DNA of 64,000 nucleotides from positions 118,177 to 182,176 of the forward strand of contig NZ_JADPBQ010000001.1 in assembly GCF_015670405.1 (NCBI RefSeq), written 5' to 3'. Positions within the stretch are counted from its first letter, which is position 1, and the number at the start of each line of letters is the position of its first letter. This document shows positions 24,786 through 33,722 of the stretch, in pieces. Below the pieces are notes generated by a model, which saw only the letters and a program-made list of their open reading frames with translations, was not told the origin of the DNA and did no database searches. A program made the position numbers and the translations under genes. This DNA comes from Clostridium sp. 1001271B_151109_B4. Lineage in GTDB: Bacteria; Bacillota; Clostridia; Clostridiales; Clostridiaceae.

Positions 24786-26630
24786 ATGAAAGAGATTTAT
24801 GAATATTTATTGAAAAATTCGACTTTTGATAATTTAATAAAAAACTATATAGACGGTAATAGGATTGTTATAATTAGGAATGATGAAAATACTGATTATA
24901 TTTTTAAATATTTAAAAGAATATGTATTAAATAATGCTACTATAGAAGATATTAAAAATAAATGTAAAGATTTGAATGCGAATGATACTTTAGATTTCAT
25001 TAAAGTAAAGAAGCTTACCTTACTTAATAGAGAGATAAATAATAATAAGAGAAATATTATAAACATATTTCTAACATTCATAGAGAAAGACGATTTAGGA
25101 AGATCATTAAATGATTTATATTCAATAACTAAGAAATGCTTAGAGTTTAAAGATGAAGCTTTTAAATTTTTTTCAATTTTGAGTAAATGCGAAGAAGTAA
25201 TTAAGAATGAAGAAGAATTAATTGTAGATGAAATTAATAAAATTACTACAGGAAATTATATTAATATATATATAAAATATTTAAAGTTTAGAGATAATAA
25301 AAAGTTTGAAATTATAAAAGATAATATAGATATGAGTGATATAAAAAAAATTATAACTAAATTAAGCGGTATTTTGAATAATAGTTTTGCTTTTATGCCT
25401 CCTATCTATAATAATGAGTATACAAGTGATTTTGAAAATGAAGAAATTTATTATAAAAATTACACTCCTGAACAGTTGCTAAATGAGGTTAAAAAGATTA
25501 ATTACAAACATAATAAAAAATTGTTAGAGGACCTTGTAGATATAAAGTGGTATAAATTTTCTCAAATATTAAATTACAAGAAAATAACTAATAAAAATAA
25601 AGAAGTTAATAATGATTATTATGAAAAGGAAAAAGAAATTTATAATCAATATATGGAGAATATTGAAAACTTAAAGCTATTTTCAAGTTCCTTTAAATTT
25701 TTAACTAAAGTTTTTAAAGAAAAGGTATTAGATGAAATTAATGATAATATAGCAAATGAGGACAATTTATATGAATATATACTAAATATAAAGGAAACGT
25801 TGACTACATATGAAGAGTTTTTAACTTTAGAAAATAAAGTTAAATCCTTAAGTGATATTCAAAAAAATATATTAGATTATTGTTATGATAAAATTGATGA
25901 GAAGAAGGATTTAGAAAAAATAATTAAATTTATACCAAGTTATTATTTATATCAAGAAATTGAAAAGAATGAGCTTAAATATGAGACAGAAATAATTGAG
26001 TATGAATTTGTAGATGAAAGAATAAGAAATCTACATTTGGCTTTGAAATCCTATGATAATATTATTCTACAAGTATTAAAGGAATATAGTTATAAAAACA
26101 CAAATGATTATATTAAAGAAAACAAAGTTGATATTAATAAATTGGATTTTAGACAAATAATTGATAATAAGTATGAAGAAAAAAATTATAAGTTTTTATC
26201 TAATTTATATCCATTTCTAATTATTAATGAAGAGGAATATGAAAAGAATAAGGATAGCATAAATGATAATTTTCAAGTTATTATAAAAAGTACAGATTTC
26301 TTAAGTTGTGATGATAGTAAGGAATATAAAAGTGAACTTTCATCTAATGAGAAGATGGATAATGGAATAACTAATTTGCTTTCTAATTTAGGTTATCACA
26401 TATATGGAGATGAAAAAGATAAATCACTTTTATATGTATCTGGCTGTAAGGGGAAAGATGAAATAAAAACAATATTTATAAATAATAAAGAGAAATTTAC
26501 CGTTAATACTTTAATAAGGTTATTAGATATTATAGATAAAAGGGGAGAATTGATATATATATGGTATAGGAACTGGTGGTTAAATAAAAATGAAGAGGTA
26601 CAAAGACTACATTTTCTATTAAATAGGTAA
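24786..26630 (+). CDS. Unknown protein, possible degenerate DUF4011-type helicase
   Basis: This 614-residue protein is very rich in Lys, Asn, Ile and Glu, with no signal peptide or membrane segment. I see no Walker A or DEAD-like motif. By eye, the C-terminal 90 residues (GITNLLSNLGYHIYG to LIYIWYRNWWLNKNEEVQRL) follow the pattern of the restriction-endonuclease-like (MTES) domain that ends DUF4011-type superfamily 1 helicases, where IWSTDWF is typical. The preceding YPFLIINEEEY and FQVIIKSTDFLS resemble the segment before and around their Walker B, but without DEAS. The Asp and Glu-x-Asp positions of the nuclease fold appear lost. It may be a catalytically dead relative. It is monocistronic. 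Confidence 0.55.
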   Translation: MKEIYEYLLKNSTFDNLIKNYIDGNRIVIIRNDENTDYIFKYLKEYVLNNATIEDIKNKCKDLNANDTLDFIKVKKLTLLNREINNNKRNIINIFLTFIEKDDLGRSLNDLYSITKKCLEFKDEAFKFFSILSKCEEVIKNEEELIVDEINKITTGNYINIYIKYLKFRDNKKFEIIKDNIDMSDIKKIITKLSGILNNSFAFMPPIYNNEYTSDFENEEIYYKNYTPEQLLNEVKKINYKHNKKLLEDLVDIKWYKFSQILNYKKITNKNKEVNNDYYEKEKEIYNQYMENIENLKLFSSSFKFLTKVFKEKVLDEINDNIANEDNLYEYILNIKETLTTYEEFLTLENKVKSLSDIQKNILDYCYDKIDEKKDLEKIIKFIPSYYLYQEIEKNELKYETEIIEYEFVDERIRNLHLALKSYDNIILQVLKEYSYKNTNDYIKENKVDINKLDFRQIIDNKYEEKNYKFLSNLYPFLIINEEEYEKNKDSINDNFQVIIKSTDFLSCDDSKEYKSELSSNEKMDNGITNLLSNLGYHIYGDEKDKSLLYVSGCKGKDEIKTIFINNKEKFTVNTLIRLLDIIDKRGELIYIWYRNWWLNKNEEVQRLHFLLNR

Positions 26631-26634
26631 AGCC

Positions 26635-26669
26635 AAATTAGGCATAAATTTTGTATGCCTAATTTTTTT
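26635..26669 (+). terminator. Rho-independent terminator
   Basis: AAATTAGGCATA (26635-26646) pairs perfectly with 26654-26665, followed by T run. Confidence 0.9.
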
Positions 26670-26730
26670 GCATTAATTTATATAAATGTGATAAAATTAG
26701 TGAATGAATTATTAATCAAAGGAGAAGACA

Positions 26731-28659
26731 ATGAATTTAATAACAGTTGAAAATATAAAAAAGACATATAGTGAAAAAGTTTTACTTAACGATGTTTCAT
26801 TTGGAATTAATGATGGTGATAAAATAGGACTTATAGGCTTAAATGGTAGTGGAAAATCTACATTATTAAAAATAATAACAGGAAGAGATGAATTCTTCGA
26901 TGGAAGTATTACAAAGGGTAAAGGAGTAAGGGTAGAGTATCTTTCTCAAAACTCAGATTTTGATGCAAATGCAACAGTTTTAGAACAAGTATTTAATAGT
27001 GATACTCCTGAGATGAAATTGTTGATGGAATATGAAAATTTATTAGATAAAACTAAAAATGAAGAGTTTAATGAAGAAGTTAATAATAAGCTTATAAAAA
27101 CACAGGAAAAAATTGATTCTTTAAATTTATGGAATTTAGAAAGTGAAGTTAAAGTTATATTAACTAAGCTTGGAATAAATGATTATACTATGAAAATGGG
27201 CACTTTATCTGGTGGACAAAAGAAAAGGGTATTTTTAGCGTCAGCATTAATAAAACCATGTGAGTTACTTGTACTAGATGAGCCTACTAACCATTTAGAT
27301 TCAAATTCTATAGAATGGTTAGAGGAATATTTAAATAATAGAAAAGGTGCATTATTAATGATTACTCATGATAGATATTTTCTAGATAGGGTATCTAATA
27401 AGATTTTAGAATTAGATAGAGGAAATATATATACTTATATAGGTAATTATAGTGCTTTTCTTGAAAAGAAAGCTGAGAGAATAGAAGTAGAAGCAGCTAG
27501 TGAAGAAAAGAGACAAAAGTTAATATTAAAGGAATTAAAGTGGGTAAGAAGAGGTGCTAAGGCTAGAACAACAAAACAAAAGGCAAGACTTCAAAGATTT
27601 GATGATTTAGTTAATGAGGAATATATAGCTCCAAAGGCTAACTTAGAAATGTCCTTCATAGGTACTAGATTAGGGAAAAAAATCATAGAGTTGAAAAATA
27701 TAAGTAAAAGATATGGAACTAGAAACCTTATAGATAATTTCAATTATACAGTATTAAAAGAAGATAGAATTGGAATTATTGGCGATAATGGAGTAGGGAA
27801 AACAACATTACTTAATATAATTAGAAATTCTATTGCTCCTGATGAAGGAAACATAGAAATTGGTGAAACTGTAAAGATATCTACATTCTCTCAAGACGAC
27901 TCACATATGGATTTATCTATGAAGGCTATTGATTATGTTAAAGAAGGTGGAGAATGGATTCCTACAGAGGATGGAACTAAAATAAGCGCATCTCAGCTTG
28001 CGGAACGTTTCTTATTTGATGGTACAATGCAATATACATTGATAGAAAAGCTTTCAGGAGGAGAAAGAAGAAGACTTCATTTATTAAGGGTACTTATGGA
28101 AGCGCCAAATGTTTTAATTTTAGATGAGCCAACTAATGACCTTGATATAGAAACATTAAAAATACTAGAGGATTTTATTGATGAGTTTATAGGTGTTGTA
28201 ATAGTTGTTTCACATGATAGATATTTCTTAGATAGAATTTGTAATAAGATCTTCTCATTTGATGGTAGAGGATTAATTAACATATATAACGGAAACTATA
28301 GTGATTATTTAATTAATAAAGAAATTAAATTCTTAAAAGAAAAAGAAGAAGAGCAAAATAATAAAACTGAAATAGGGAAGAAAAAAACTTACGTAAAAAA
28401 TAAAGATGAAAGACCTAAATTTACTTTTAAAGAGCAAAAAGAATTTGAAACTATTTATATGGATATTGAAGCTATAGAAAATAAAATTGCAGAAATAGAA
28501 GAGGAAATGATAAAAAATTCAAGCAGTTATGGTTTATTAAACGAATTAGATCAAGAAAAAACTAAGCTTGAAGAGGAATTATTAGAAAAGTATGAACGCC
28601 AAGAATATTTAGAAGATATAGCACAAAAAATAGAGGAATATAATAGTAATAAGAAATAG
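26731..28659 (+). CDS. ABC-F family ATPase, Uup-like
   Basis: This 642-residue protein has two ABC ATPase domains and no membrane part. Domain 1 has Walker A GLNGSGKST, signature LSGGQKKR and Walker B LLVLDEPTNHLD. Domain 2 has GDNGVGKTT, LSGGERRR and VLILDEPTNDLD. A linker rich in charged helices (AKARTTKQKARLQRF) joins them, and the last 75 residues form the coiled-coil tail typical of Uup. ABC-F proteins act on ribosomes or, for Uup, also on DNA-related processes. A dedicated antibiotic resistance role is not indicated. Confidence 0.92.
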   Translation: MNLITVENIKKTYSEKVLLNDVSFGINDGDKIGLIGLNGSGKSTLLKIITGRDEFFDGSITKGKGVRVEYLSQNSDFDANATVLEQVFNSDTPEMKLLMEYENLLDKTKNEEFNEEVNNKLIKTQEKIDSLNLWNLESEVKVILTKLGINDYTMKMGTLSGGQKKRVFLASALIKPCELLVLDEPTNHLDSNSIEWLEEYLNNRKGALLMITHDRYFLDRVSNKILELDRGNIYTYIGNYSAFLEKKAERIEVEAASEEKRQKLILKELKWVRRGAKARTTKQKARLQRFDDLVNEEYIAPKANLEMSFIGTRLGKKIIELKNISKRYGTRNLIDNFNYTVLKEDRIGIIGDNGVGKTTLLNIIRNSIAPDEGNIEIGETVKISTFSQDDSHMDLSMKAIDYVKEGGEWIPTEDGTKISASQLAERFLFDGTMQYTLIEKLSGGERRRLHLLRVLMEAPNVLILDEPTNDLDIETLKILEDFIDEFIGVVIVVSHDRYFLDRICNKIFSFDGRGLINIYNGNYSDYLINKEIKFLKEKEEEQNNKTEIGKKKTYVKNKDERPKFTFKEQKEFETIYMDIEAIENKIAEIEEEMIKNSSSYGLLNELDQEKTKLEEELLEKYERQEYLEDIAQKIEEYNSNKK

Positions 28660-28700
28660 AGCAATATAATAGTAATAAGCAATAAAAAAAATATAGCTTA

Positions 28701-28729
28701 TTGACAAGGATTTAAGTTTCTGATAATCT
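28701..28729 (+). promoter_or_regulatory. Promoter of the acetate transporter gene
   Basis: TTGACA (28701-28706), a 17-base spacer and TAATCT (28724-28729). Confidence 0.65.
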
Positions 28730-28772
28730 TGATAAGGTCGTAATAAAAGTTATATTTTTTTAGGAGGAAATT

Positions 28773-29381
28773 ATGGAAAACACGCAAAAGATAAAAATTG
28801 TAACTGCTGATCCTTCAGCATTAGGATTATTTGGACTAGCACTAATTACTTTAGTAGCTTCATCACAAAAGTTAGGAATAACTTCAGGGGTAGCATTAGT
28901 ATTCCCATGGGCAATATTCTTAGGAGCAACAGCACAATTATTTGCATGTATAAATGATTTTAAACATGATAACACATTTGGAGCAACAGCCTTTGGAGCA
29001 TATGCATTCTTCTGGTATTCAATGGGATTCACTTGGTTAATTCAAAATGGAGTATTTGGGGAAAAGTTAGCTGCAACAGCGGATACTAAGCAATTAGGAT
29101 TTGCATTTTTAGGATATTTAATATTTACAATATTCATGACAATTGGAGCAATGGAAACTCATAAAGTATTATTCACAATATTTGTTTTAATTGATTTCTT
29201 ATTCTTAGGATTATCATTAAATTCATTTGGAATAATGCCAGAATTTTCACATGGATTAGCTGCTTGGTCAGAATTATTAATAGCTATTATGTCATTCTAT
29301 GGATGTGGTGCAGCTGTATTAAATAAGCACTTTGGAAAGGTATTTTTACCAGTTGGTAAGCCTTTTGGAATATTTAAATAA
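28773..29381 (+). CDS. SatP/GPR1-FUN34-YaaH family acetate/succinate transporter
   Basis: This 202-residue membrane protein has six predicted helices. The family motif NPAPLGL appears here as ADPSALGLFGLAL near the N-terminus, and FGAYAFFWYSMGFTW is also characteristic. These proteins move acetate or succinate across the membrane, in line with a fermentative lifestyle. TAGGAGGA gives a strong ribosome binding site. It is monocistronic with its own promoter and terminator. Confidence 0.92.
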   Translation: MENTQKIKIVTADPSALGLFGLALITLVASSQKLGITSGVALVFPWAIFLGATAQLFACINDFKHDNTFGATAFGAYAFFWYSMGFTWLIQNGVFGEKLAATADTKQLGFAFLGYLIFTIFMTIGAMETHKVLFTIFVLIDFLFLGLSLNSFGIMPEFSHGLAAWSELLIAIMSFYGCGAAVLNKHFGKVFLPVGKPFGIFK

Positions 29382-29392
29382 TATATTTAGTT

Positions 29393-29425
29393 AAAAGGAA
29401 AAGTTTATAAAACTTTTCCTTTTTT
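29393..29425 (+). terminator. Rho-independent terminator after the acetate transporter
   Basis: AAAAGGAAAAGTTT pairs with AAACTTTTCCTTTT around ATA, followed by T run. Confidence 0.92.
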
Positions 29426-29495
29426 CTTTATAAAAATAATTCTATGTTGTATACTTAAGATATAATTAAACAAATGAATAAATAAGGAGTTAAAT

Positions 29496-29684
29496 ATGAA
29501 GATTAAAGTTACGGTAAAAGGTCAAAAGGATCCAATTATTTATTCTGGTGATAGAATTGATGTTTTGGATTTTGAAATGAATGGAGAAATGTATAAACAA
29601 ATAAGATATTTTAGAAAAGGATTTTCAAAGTCAGAATTATTAAAAGCTGATTTAATAACAAAAATTATTGAAATCGAAAAATAA
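29496..29684 (+). CDS. Small hypothetical protein, 62 residues
   Basis: I do not recognise this protein. It reads MKIKVTVKGQKDPIIYSGDR and continues as a short, charged beta-rich chain with no cysteine or membrane segment. It has a good ribosome binding site (AAGGAG at 29484-29489) and its own terminator, which support a real gene. Confidence 0.65.
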   Translation: MKIKVTVKGQKDPIIYSGDRIDVLDFEMNGEMYKQIRYFRKGFSKSELLKADLITKIIEIEK

Positions 29685-29714
29685 ACGTATTAAAATAATG
29701 CGTTTATTTTTTTT
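29677..29714 (+). terminator. Rho-independent terminator
   Basis: AAAATAAACG pairs with CGTTTATTTT with an inner short stem, followed by a T run. It begins just before the stop codon of the 62-residue gene. Confidence 0.85.
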
Positions 29715-29990
29715 GTTTAAAATTAAATTATTTGAAATTGTTTATTATAATACAATTTAATTTAAATAAGATACAATTATATAAAAATTAAAATTTAACT
29801 TATAGAATAAATATAAGATTATTAAAGAAATATCATAGTTGAAACTCAAAATTTAATAAAAAAAGAAAGTAACTTAAAAAAGTTGATTTATAAGAAAAAA
29901 TATAAATAAATAATAAAAATATTAAACAAAAGAGAGTAAAAATAGTAAAAATGTAAAATTATATAATAAAAACATAAAAATAACTCGAAA
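29715..29990. other. AT-rich intergenic region without a supported gene
   Basis: About 275 bases composed almost only of A and T with many short A runs. No reading frame with a ribosome binding site, RNA motif or repeat was found. Confidence 0.6.
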
Positions 29991-30026
29991 ATTTATTTCG
30001 CTAAATAACCATTTAGCGAAATAAAT
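29991..30026. repeat. Perfect 16-bp inverted repeat upstream of the xer promoter
   Basis: ATTTATTTCGCTAAAT (29991-30006), AACC, then its exact complement (30011-30026). It ends 4 bases before the -35 element and lacks a T run, so it looks more like an operator or recombination site than a terminator. Confidence 0.75.
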
Positions 30027-30030
30027 GCCA

Positions 30031-30059
30031 TTGTTAGCACAAAATAGCTATGATATAAT
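30031..30059 (+). promoter_or_regulatory. Promoter of the Xer-type recombinase gene
   Basis: TTGTTA (30031-30036), a 17-base spacer and TATAAT (30054-30059). Confidence 0.75.
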
Positions 30060-30096
30060 GAAATCAGCATTAAATCTAGTTTAAGGAGAATTTTAT

Positions 30097-31194
30097 ATGG
30101 ATGAAAATCTTGAAAACACTAAAACTAATAAAAAAAATGATATTGATCTAAGTGAAATTAAAAAAAAAGATACTTATAATAATTTAGATCAAAAAAATAG
30201 ATTTGGTATTGAAGTTCAAAATAATAATAAATTACCTAAAGTATTAGCTGATTTTTTGGGTTATTTAGAAACTATTAAAGGAAAATCCTATAATACAATT
30301 GAAGCTTATAAAATTGATTTAAGTTTATTTTTTAAGTATTTAAAAGTATATAAAGGCTATTACATACCAGATGATATAGAATTTGAAGAAATACCTATAA
30401 ATGATTTAGATGAAACTTTTTTAAAAAGTATAGGCTTAAGTGATTTATATGCCTTTTTATCATTTGTAGAAAAGCAAAGAAACAATGGAACTTATGCAAG
30501 AGCAAGAAAAGTTGCTACAATCAAATCATATTTTAATTATTTGCATGGAAAAGCTAAAATAATTACTTATAATCCAGCATCTGAATTAGAATCGCCAAAA
30601 ATAAATAAACGCCATCCAATTTATTTAACACTAGAAGAAAGTGTATCTCTACTCTCCTCTTTAGATGAAAAGAATTGCAATTACTTAAGAGATTATTGTA
30701 TTTTAACTTTATTTTTAAATTGTGGTATGAGATTATCTGAATTATGCTCTATAAAAATAGATAAGATAAAAGGTGATACATTAACTATTATAGGTAAAGG
30801 TAATAAGGAACGTACTGTTTATTTAAATGAAGCATGTATAATGGCAATTGAAGATTATCTTTCAAAGCGTAATGATAATAAAGCCACAGATGAAAATAAA
30901 AGGTTTTTATTTTTATCATCTAGGGGTACTCCAATAAATAAAAGGACTGTAGAATTGTTGGTTAAAAAACATGTTAAAAACGCAGGATTAACTAATGAAA
31001 AATATACTCCCCACAAGCTTCGTCATACAGCTGCTACACTTATGTACAAGCATGGTAATGTTGATATAAGAAGTCTTCAAAGTATCTTAGGGCATGAAAA
31101 TATATCAACAACTCAAATTTATACCCATGTGGATGAAGAAATTTTAAGGGAAGCTGCTAAATCGAATCCGTTAGCAAGTATAAAAAACAAATAA
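30097..31194 (+). CDS. XerC/XerD-type tyrosine recombinase
   Basis: This 365-residue recombinase has catalytic Arg212 (CGMRLSEL), a Lys in GKGNKERTVYL, His306 and Arg309 (HKLRHTAATLMY), His333 (LGHENIS) and Tyr at about 342 (TQIYTHV). The core-binding SAM-like domain spans about residues 50-165. An extra 45-residue charged N-terminus makes it longer than standard Xer proteins of about 300 residues. Location next to lexA and lack of mobile-element context suggest a housekeeping role such as chromosome dimer resolution, but no dif site was seen here. Confidence 0.9.
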   Translation: MDENLENTKTNKKNDIDLSEIKKKDTYNNLDQKNRFGIEVQNNNKLPKVLADFLGYLETIKGKSYNTIEAYKIDLSLFFKYLKVYKGYYIPDDIEFEEIPINDLDETFLKSIGLSDLYAFLSFVEKQRNNGTYARARKVATIKSYFNYLHGKAKIITYNPASELESPKINKRHPIYLTLEESVSLLSSLDEKNCNYLRDYCILTLFLNCGMRLSELCSIKIDKIKGDTLTIIGKGNKERTVYLNEACIMAIEDYLSKRNDNKATDENKRFLFLSSRGTPINKRTVELLVKKHVKNAGLTNEKYTPHKLRHTAATLMYKHGNVDIRSLQSILGHENISTTQIYTHVDEEILREAAKSNPLASIKNK

Positions 31195-31195
31195 A

Positions 31196-31207
31196 GAACA
31201 TATGTTC
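31196..31207. promoter_or_regulatory. Perfect LexA box between convergent genes
   Basis: GAACATATGTTC is a perfect LexA operator, 2 bases after the xer stop codon. No promoter or gene start lies next to it, so its role is unclear. Confidence 0.7.
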
Positions 31208-31258
31208 AGGACCCGTAAAATTGGCATTTTGTTATCAAATTAATAATAAAGACTATAA

Positions 31259-31303
31259 AAAAATGAAAGAAACTTATTATTTTTAAAGTTTCTTTCATTT
31301 TTA
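31259..31303. terminator. Bidirectional terminator
   Basis: AAATGAAAGAAACTT (31261-31275) pairs with its complement (31286-31300), T-rich on both sides, between the convergent xer gene and the acidic protein gene. Confidence 0.88.
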
Positions 31304-31310
31304 ATAATTT

Positions 31311-31709
31311 CTATTTTTTCATTTTTCTTATTCCAGGATATATTTCCTCTGTTAACTCTTCTAATTCTGTGTCATTATCAACACCAAGTTCATCAAAGTA
31401 TACAATATTATCAAATGCATCTACATAGTCATTTTCTAAATCCATTTTATTTAGGATATCATTATAGTTTTCCAATGTAATTTCTTCATCTATATTTTCT
31501 TCAGAATCCTTCTTTTCTTCATTTAATGCCTCTAATGCATTTTTTAATTCTTCTTCTATAAATGAATTTTCTTCTACAGTCTTTGCTATATCATCAATAT
31601 TTATGGCCCTTATATCTATCCCATCTTCTTCTAAACATTTACCGCAATTATCACATATTTTTTTTGAAAAAAGATCACAATAGTCATCTTCAGTATATTT
31701 ATAAGTCAT
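31311..31709 (-). CDS. Acidic protein with a zinc-knuckle-like motif
   Basis: This 132-residue protein is strongly acidic, with no signal peptide or membrane segment. The N-terminal part has CDLFSKKICDNCGKCLEE, four cysteines that could bind zinc. The rest is Glu/Asp-rich and likely helical or disordered. The ATG has GGTGG upstream on the minus strand. It is divergent from lexA. I do not recognise a named family and cannot assign a function. Confidence 0.7.
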   Translation of the reverse strand: MTYKYTEDDYCDLFSKKICDNCGKCLEEDGIDIRAINIDDIAKTVEENSFIEEELKNALEALNEEKKDSEENIDEEITLENYNDILNKMDLENDYVDAFDNIVYFDELGVDNDTELEELTEEIYPGIRKMKK

Positions 31710-31791
31710 TAAATCACCACCTGTTTATTTTAACCTTATTATTTTATCAGTTTATTTAAAATATTTCAACTAAAATATTTTATAAATAGAA

Positions 31792-31803
31792 GAACATAGG
31801 TTT
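31792..31803 (+). promoter_or_regulatory. Near-consensus LexA box at the lexA promoter
   Basis: GAACATAGGTTT differs from GAAC-N4-GTTC at one position and overlaps the -35 element of lexA, consistent with autorepression. Confidence 0.7.
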
Positions 31804-31830
31804 GATATAGTATTACGATTATGATATAAT
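31802..31830 (+). promoter_or_regulatory. lexA promoter
   Basis: TTGATA (31802-31807), a 17-base spacer and TATAAT (31825-31830). Confidence 0.8.
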
Positions 31831-31854
31831 GATAACAAAAGCGAGGTGTTGAAA

Positions 31855-32457
31855 ATGCGAGAAGTAAGTGATAAACAAAGTGAAATTTATGAGTTTTTAA
31901 AGACTTTCACTGATAACAAAGGATACCCTCCTTCAGTAAGAGAAATCTGTGAAGCTGTTGGGTTAAGATCGACATCATCCGTTCATGGTCATCTTAAACG
32001 TTTAGAGTCAAAAGGATTAATAAAGAGAGATCCAACTAAACCAAGAGCTCTTGAGATTATAGATCATTCTTCAAGAAAGGAAATGGTTAACATTCCCATT
32101 ATAGGGAAGGTTACAGCTGGTATGCCTATACTAGCTAATGAAAATGTTGAAGGGATATTCCCTGTTCCACTTGATTATATTAAGCATAATAAAGAGCTAT
32201 TTATGTTAAATGTAAGTGGAGAAAGTATGATTAATGCTGGTATTTTCGATGGTGATTTAGCTATAATTGAAAAATGTCAGACGGCAAGAAATGGTGAAAT
32301 TATAGTTGCTTTAATAGAAAATGAGGCTACTTTAAAAACATTTTATAAAGAAAATAATTATATAAGATTACAACCTGAAAATGATAAAATGGATCCAATT
32401 ATAGTTGAAGACTGCGTCATTTTAGGTAAATTAGTTGGTTTATTTAGGACATATTAA
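31855..32457 (+). CDS. lexA: SOS repressor LexA
   Basis: This 200-residue repressor of the DNA-damage response has an N-terminal winged helix ([20 protein letters not shown]). It also shows the self-cleavage Ala-Gly bond in VTAGMP, the catalytic Ser in SGESMI and the catalytic Lys in ATLKTF. The ATG at 31855 is chosen because GAGGTG (31843-31848) would overlap the earlier GTG at 31846. Its own promoter holds a LexA box, and recA in this window has another. Confidence 0.97.
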   Translation: MREVSDKQSEIYEFLKTFTDNKGYPPSVREICEAVGLRSTSSVHGHLKRLESKGLIKRDPTKPRALEIIDHSSRKEMVNIPIIGKVTAGMPILANENVEGIFPVPLDYIKHNKELFMLNVSGESMINAGIFDGDLAIIEKCQTARNGEIIVALIENEATLKTFYKENNYIRLQPENDKMDPIIVEDCVILGKLVGLFRTY

Positions 32458-32462
32458 TAATT

Positions 32463-32495
32463 AAGGAATCATACACTATTGTATGATTCTTTTTT
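32463..32495 (+). terminator. lexA terminator
   Basis: GAATCATAC (32466-32474) pairs with GTATGATTC (32481-32489), followed by a T run. Confidence 0.88.
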
Positions 32496-32522
32496 ATTAT
32501 ATTTTAAAGGTGTGTGGTTCTT

Positions 32523-33677
32523 ATGCAAATTGTTTTAGGTAGATTTATAAAGAAAAAGGAGGATTTTGATAGTGAAAATATTATTTGCCCAATCAAGGAT
32601 TATGATAGAGATAAATATTTAAATAGAAGAATAATTATTAGGATTTTATTTGTTATTTTATATGGGTATGGATTAGGCTATATAATTGCATTGAATTCAA
32701 ATACCATTAATGACCTAAAAATTATAGTAATAAATTTTGCATTATTTTATGTTATTAACTTTTATTTAATTCAAATACCCCATGAATTTATTCATATACT
32801 CTTCTATTCAAAGGCATTTAGTAACAAAAAAAATAAATTAGTATTTTTTAATAAAAAAAGAATTGTAACAACAGAGCTTGAGGAAGATATAAATCAATGG
32901 CGTATTATTTTAAGCTTAATTACTCCATTTTTGCTATTTTCTATACTGCCTATAGTATTAATTAGTAATATAGGATTTGACATATATTTATATACATTAT
33001 CATTTGCAAATGCAATATTATCAGCTGAAGATTTATTAAATATTATATTACTATTCTTTTCTAAGGAAAATAGTGAAGGTAAAAAAACTTTATATGTAAT
33101 TCCTAATAATTATGATTACTTATTAAATAATGATACTTCTTCCGTAGAAAATAGTGAATTATCTAATGTTAATATTGATGAATCTGATATAAAGTTAGAT
33201 GATACTTCTCTCCTACCAACTAATATTGAATTAGAACTTAATGAAAGTAACATTGCTGATATTAATCTTAATAAAGAACAGTTAGAAGAAAATAAAGTAA
33301 ATGATGTTATTATAGAAAATGAAGAAGAATGTAAAGCTTGTGAAGATAGTATTAATAATACTTGTATTGATGAAGGTATACAAGAAAGTGTTGAAGATAT
33401 TGATATTGTGGATGATGAATATAAATCTAATATATATGAAGATGTAAGTAGTTTAATACAAGACCATTCTATAAATGATGATAAAAATAACTTTAATAAT
33501 ATAATGGTAAATAAGTTGATTGGTGAAATTGATATGTTTAGCCTTGAAGAAAACAATCAAAAAGAAGAAAATAATGAGTCAGATAATGAGGTGTCAGTGA
33601 CAGATGATTCTTTTATAAGTAATAAATCTAATGAATTAATTAGTGTAATTGAACAATCTATTATTAAGGAAAATTAA
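32523..33677 (+). CDS. DUF3267-like membrane zincin with long acidic tail
   Basis: This 384-residue protein has four or so membrane segments in its first 190 residues, a HEFIH zinc-protease motif (HExxH, about residue 90) and a later AEDLLN segment that could give the third ligand. These features resemble the DUF3267 putative zincin family. Residues about 200-384 form an unusual Asp/Glu/Asn-rich tail without predicted structure, with one CKAC. The ATG at 32523 follows AAAGGTG. The substrate and role are unknown, and no partner gene is adjacent. Confidence 0.7.
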   Translation: MQIVLGRFIKKKEDFDSENIICPIKDYDRDKYLNRRIIIRILFVILYGYGLGYIIALNSNTINDLKIIVINFALFYVINFYLIQIPHEFIHILFYSKAFSNKKNKLVFFNKKRIVTTELEEDINQWRIILSLITPFLLFSILPIVLISNIGFDIYLYTLSFANAILSAEDLLNIILLFFSKENSEGKKTLYVIPNNYDYLLNNDTSSVENSELSNVNIDESDIKLDDTSLLPTNIELELNESNIADINLNKEQLEENKVNDVIIENEEECKACEDSINNTCIDEGIQESVEDIDIVDDEYKSNIYEDVSSLIQDHSINDDKNNFNNIMVNKLIGEIDMFSLEENNQKEENNESDNEVSVTDDSFISNKSNELISVIEQSIIKEN

Positions 33678-33690
33678 TATTATTATAAAT

Positions 33691-33721
33691 AAAAAAAGCG
33701 AAGAAGTTCTTCGCTTTTTTA
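33691..33721. terminator. Bidirectional terminator
   Basis: AAAAAAGCGAAGAA pairs with TTCTTCGCTTTTTT around a single G (the innermost pairs must open to form the loop), between convergent genes. Confidence 0.88.
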
Positions 33722-33722
33722 T

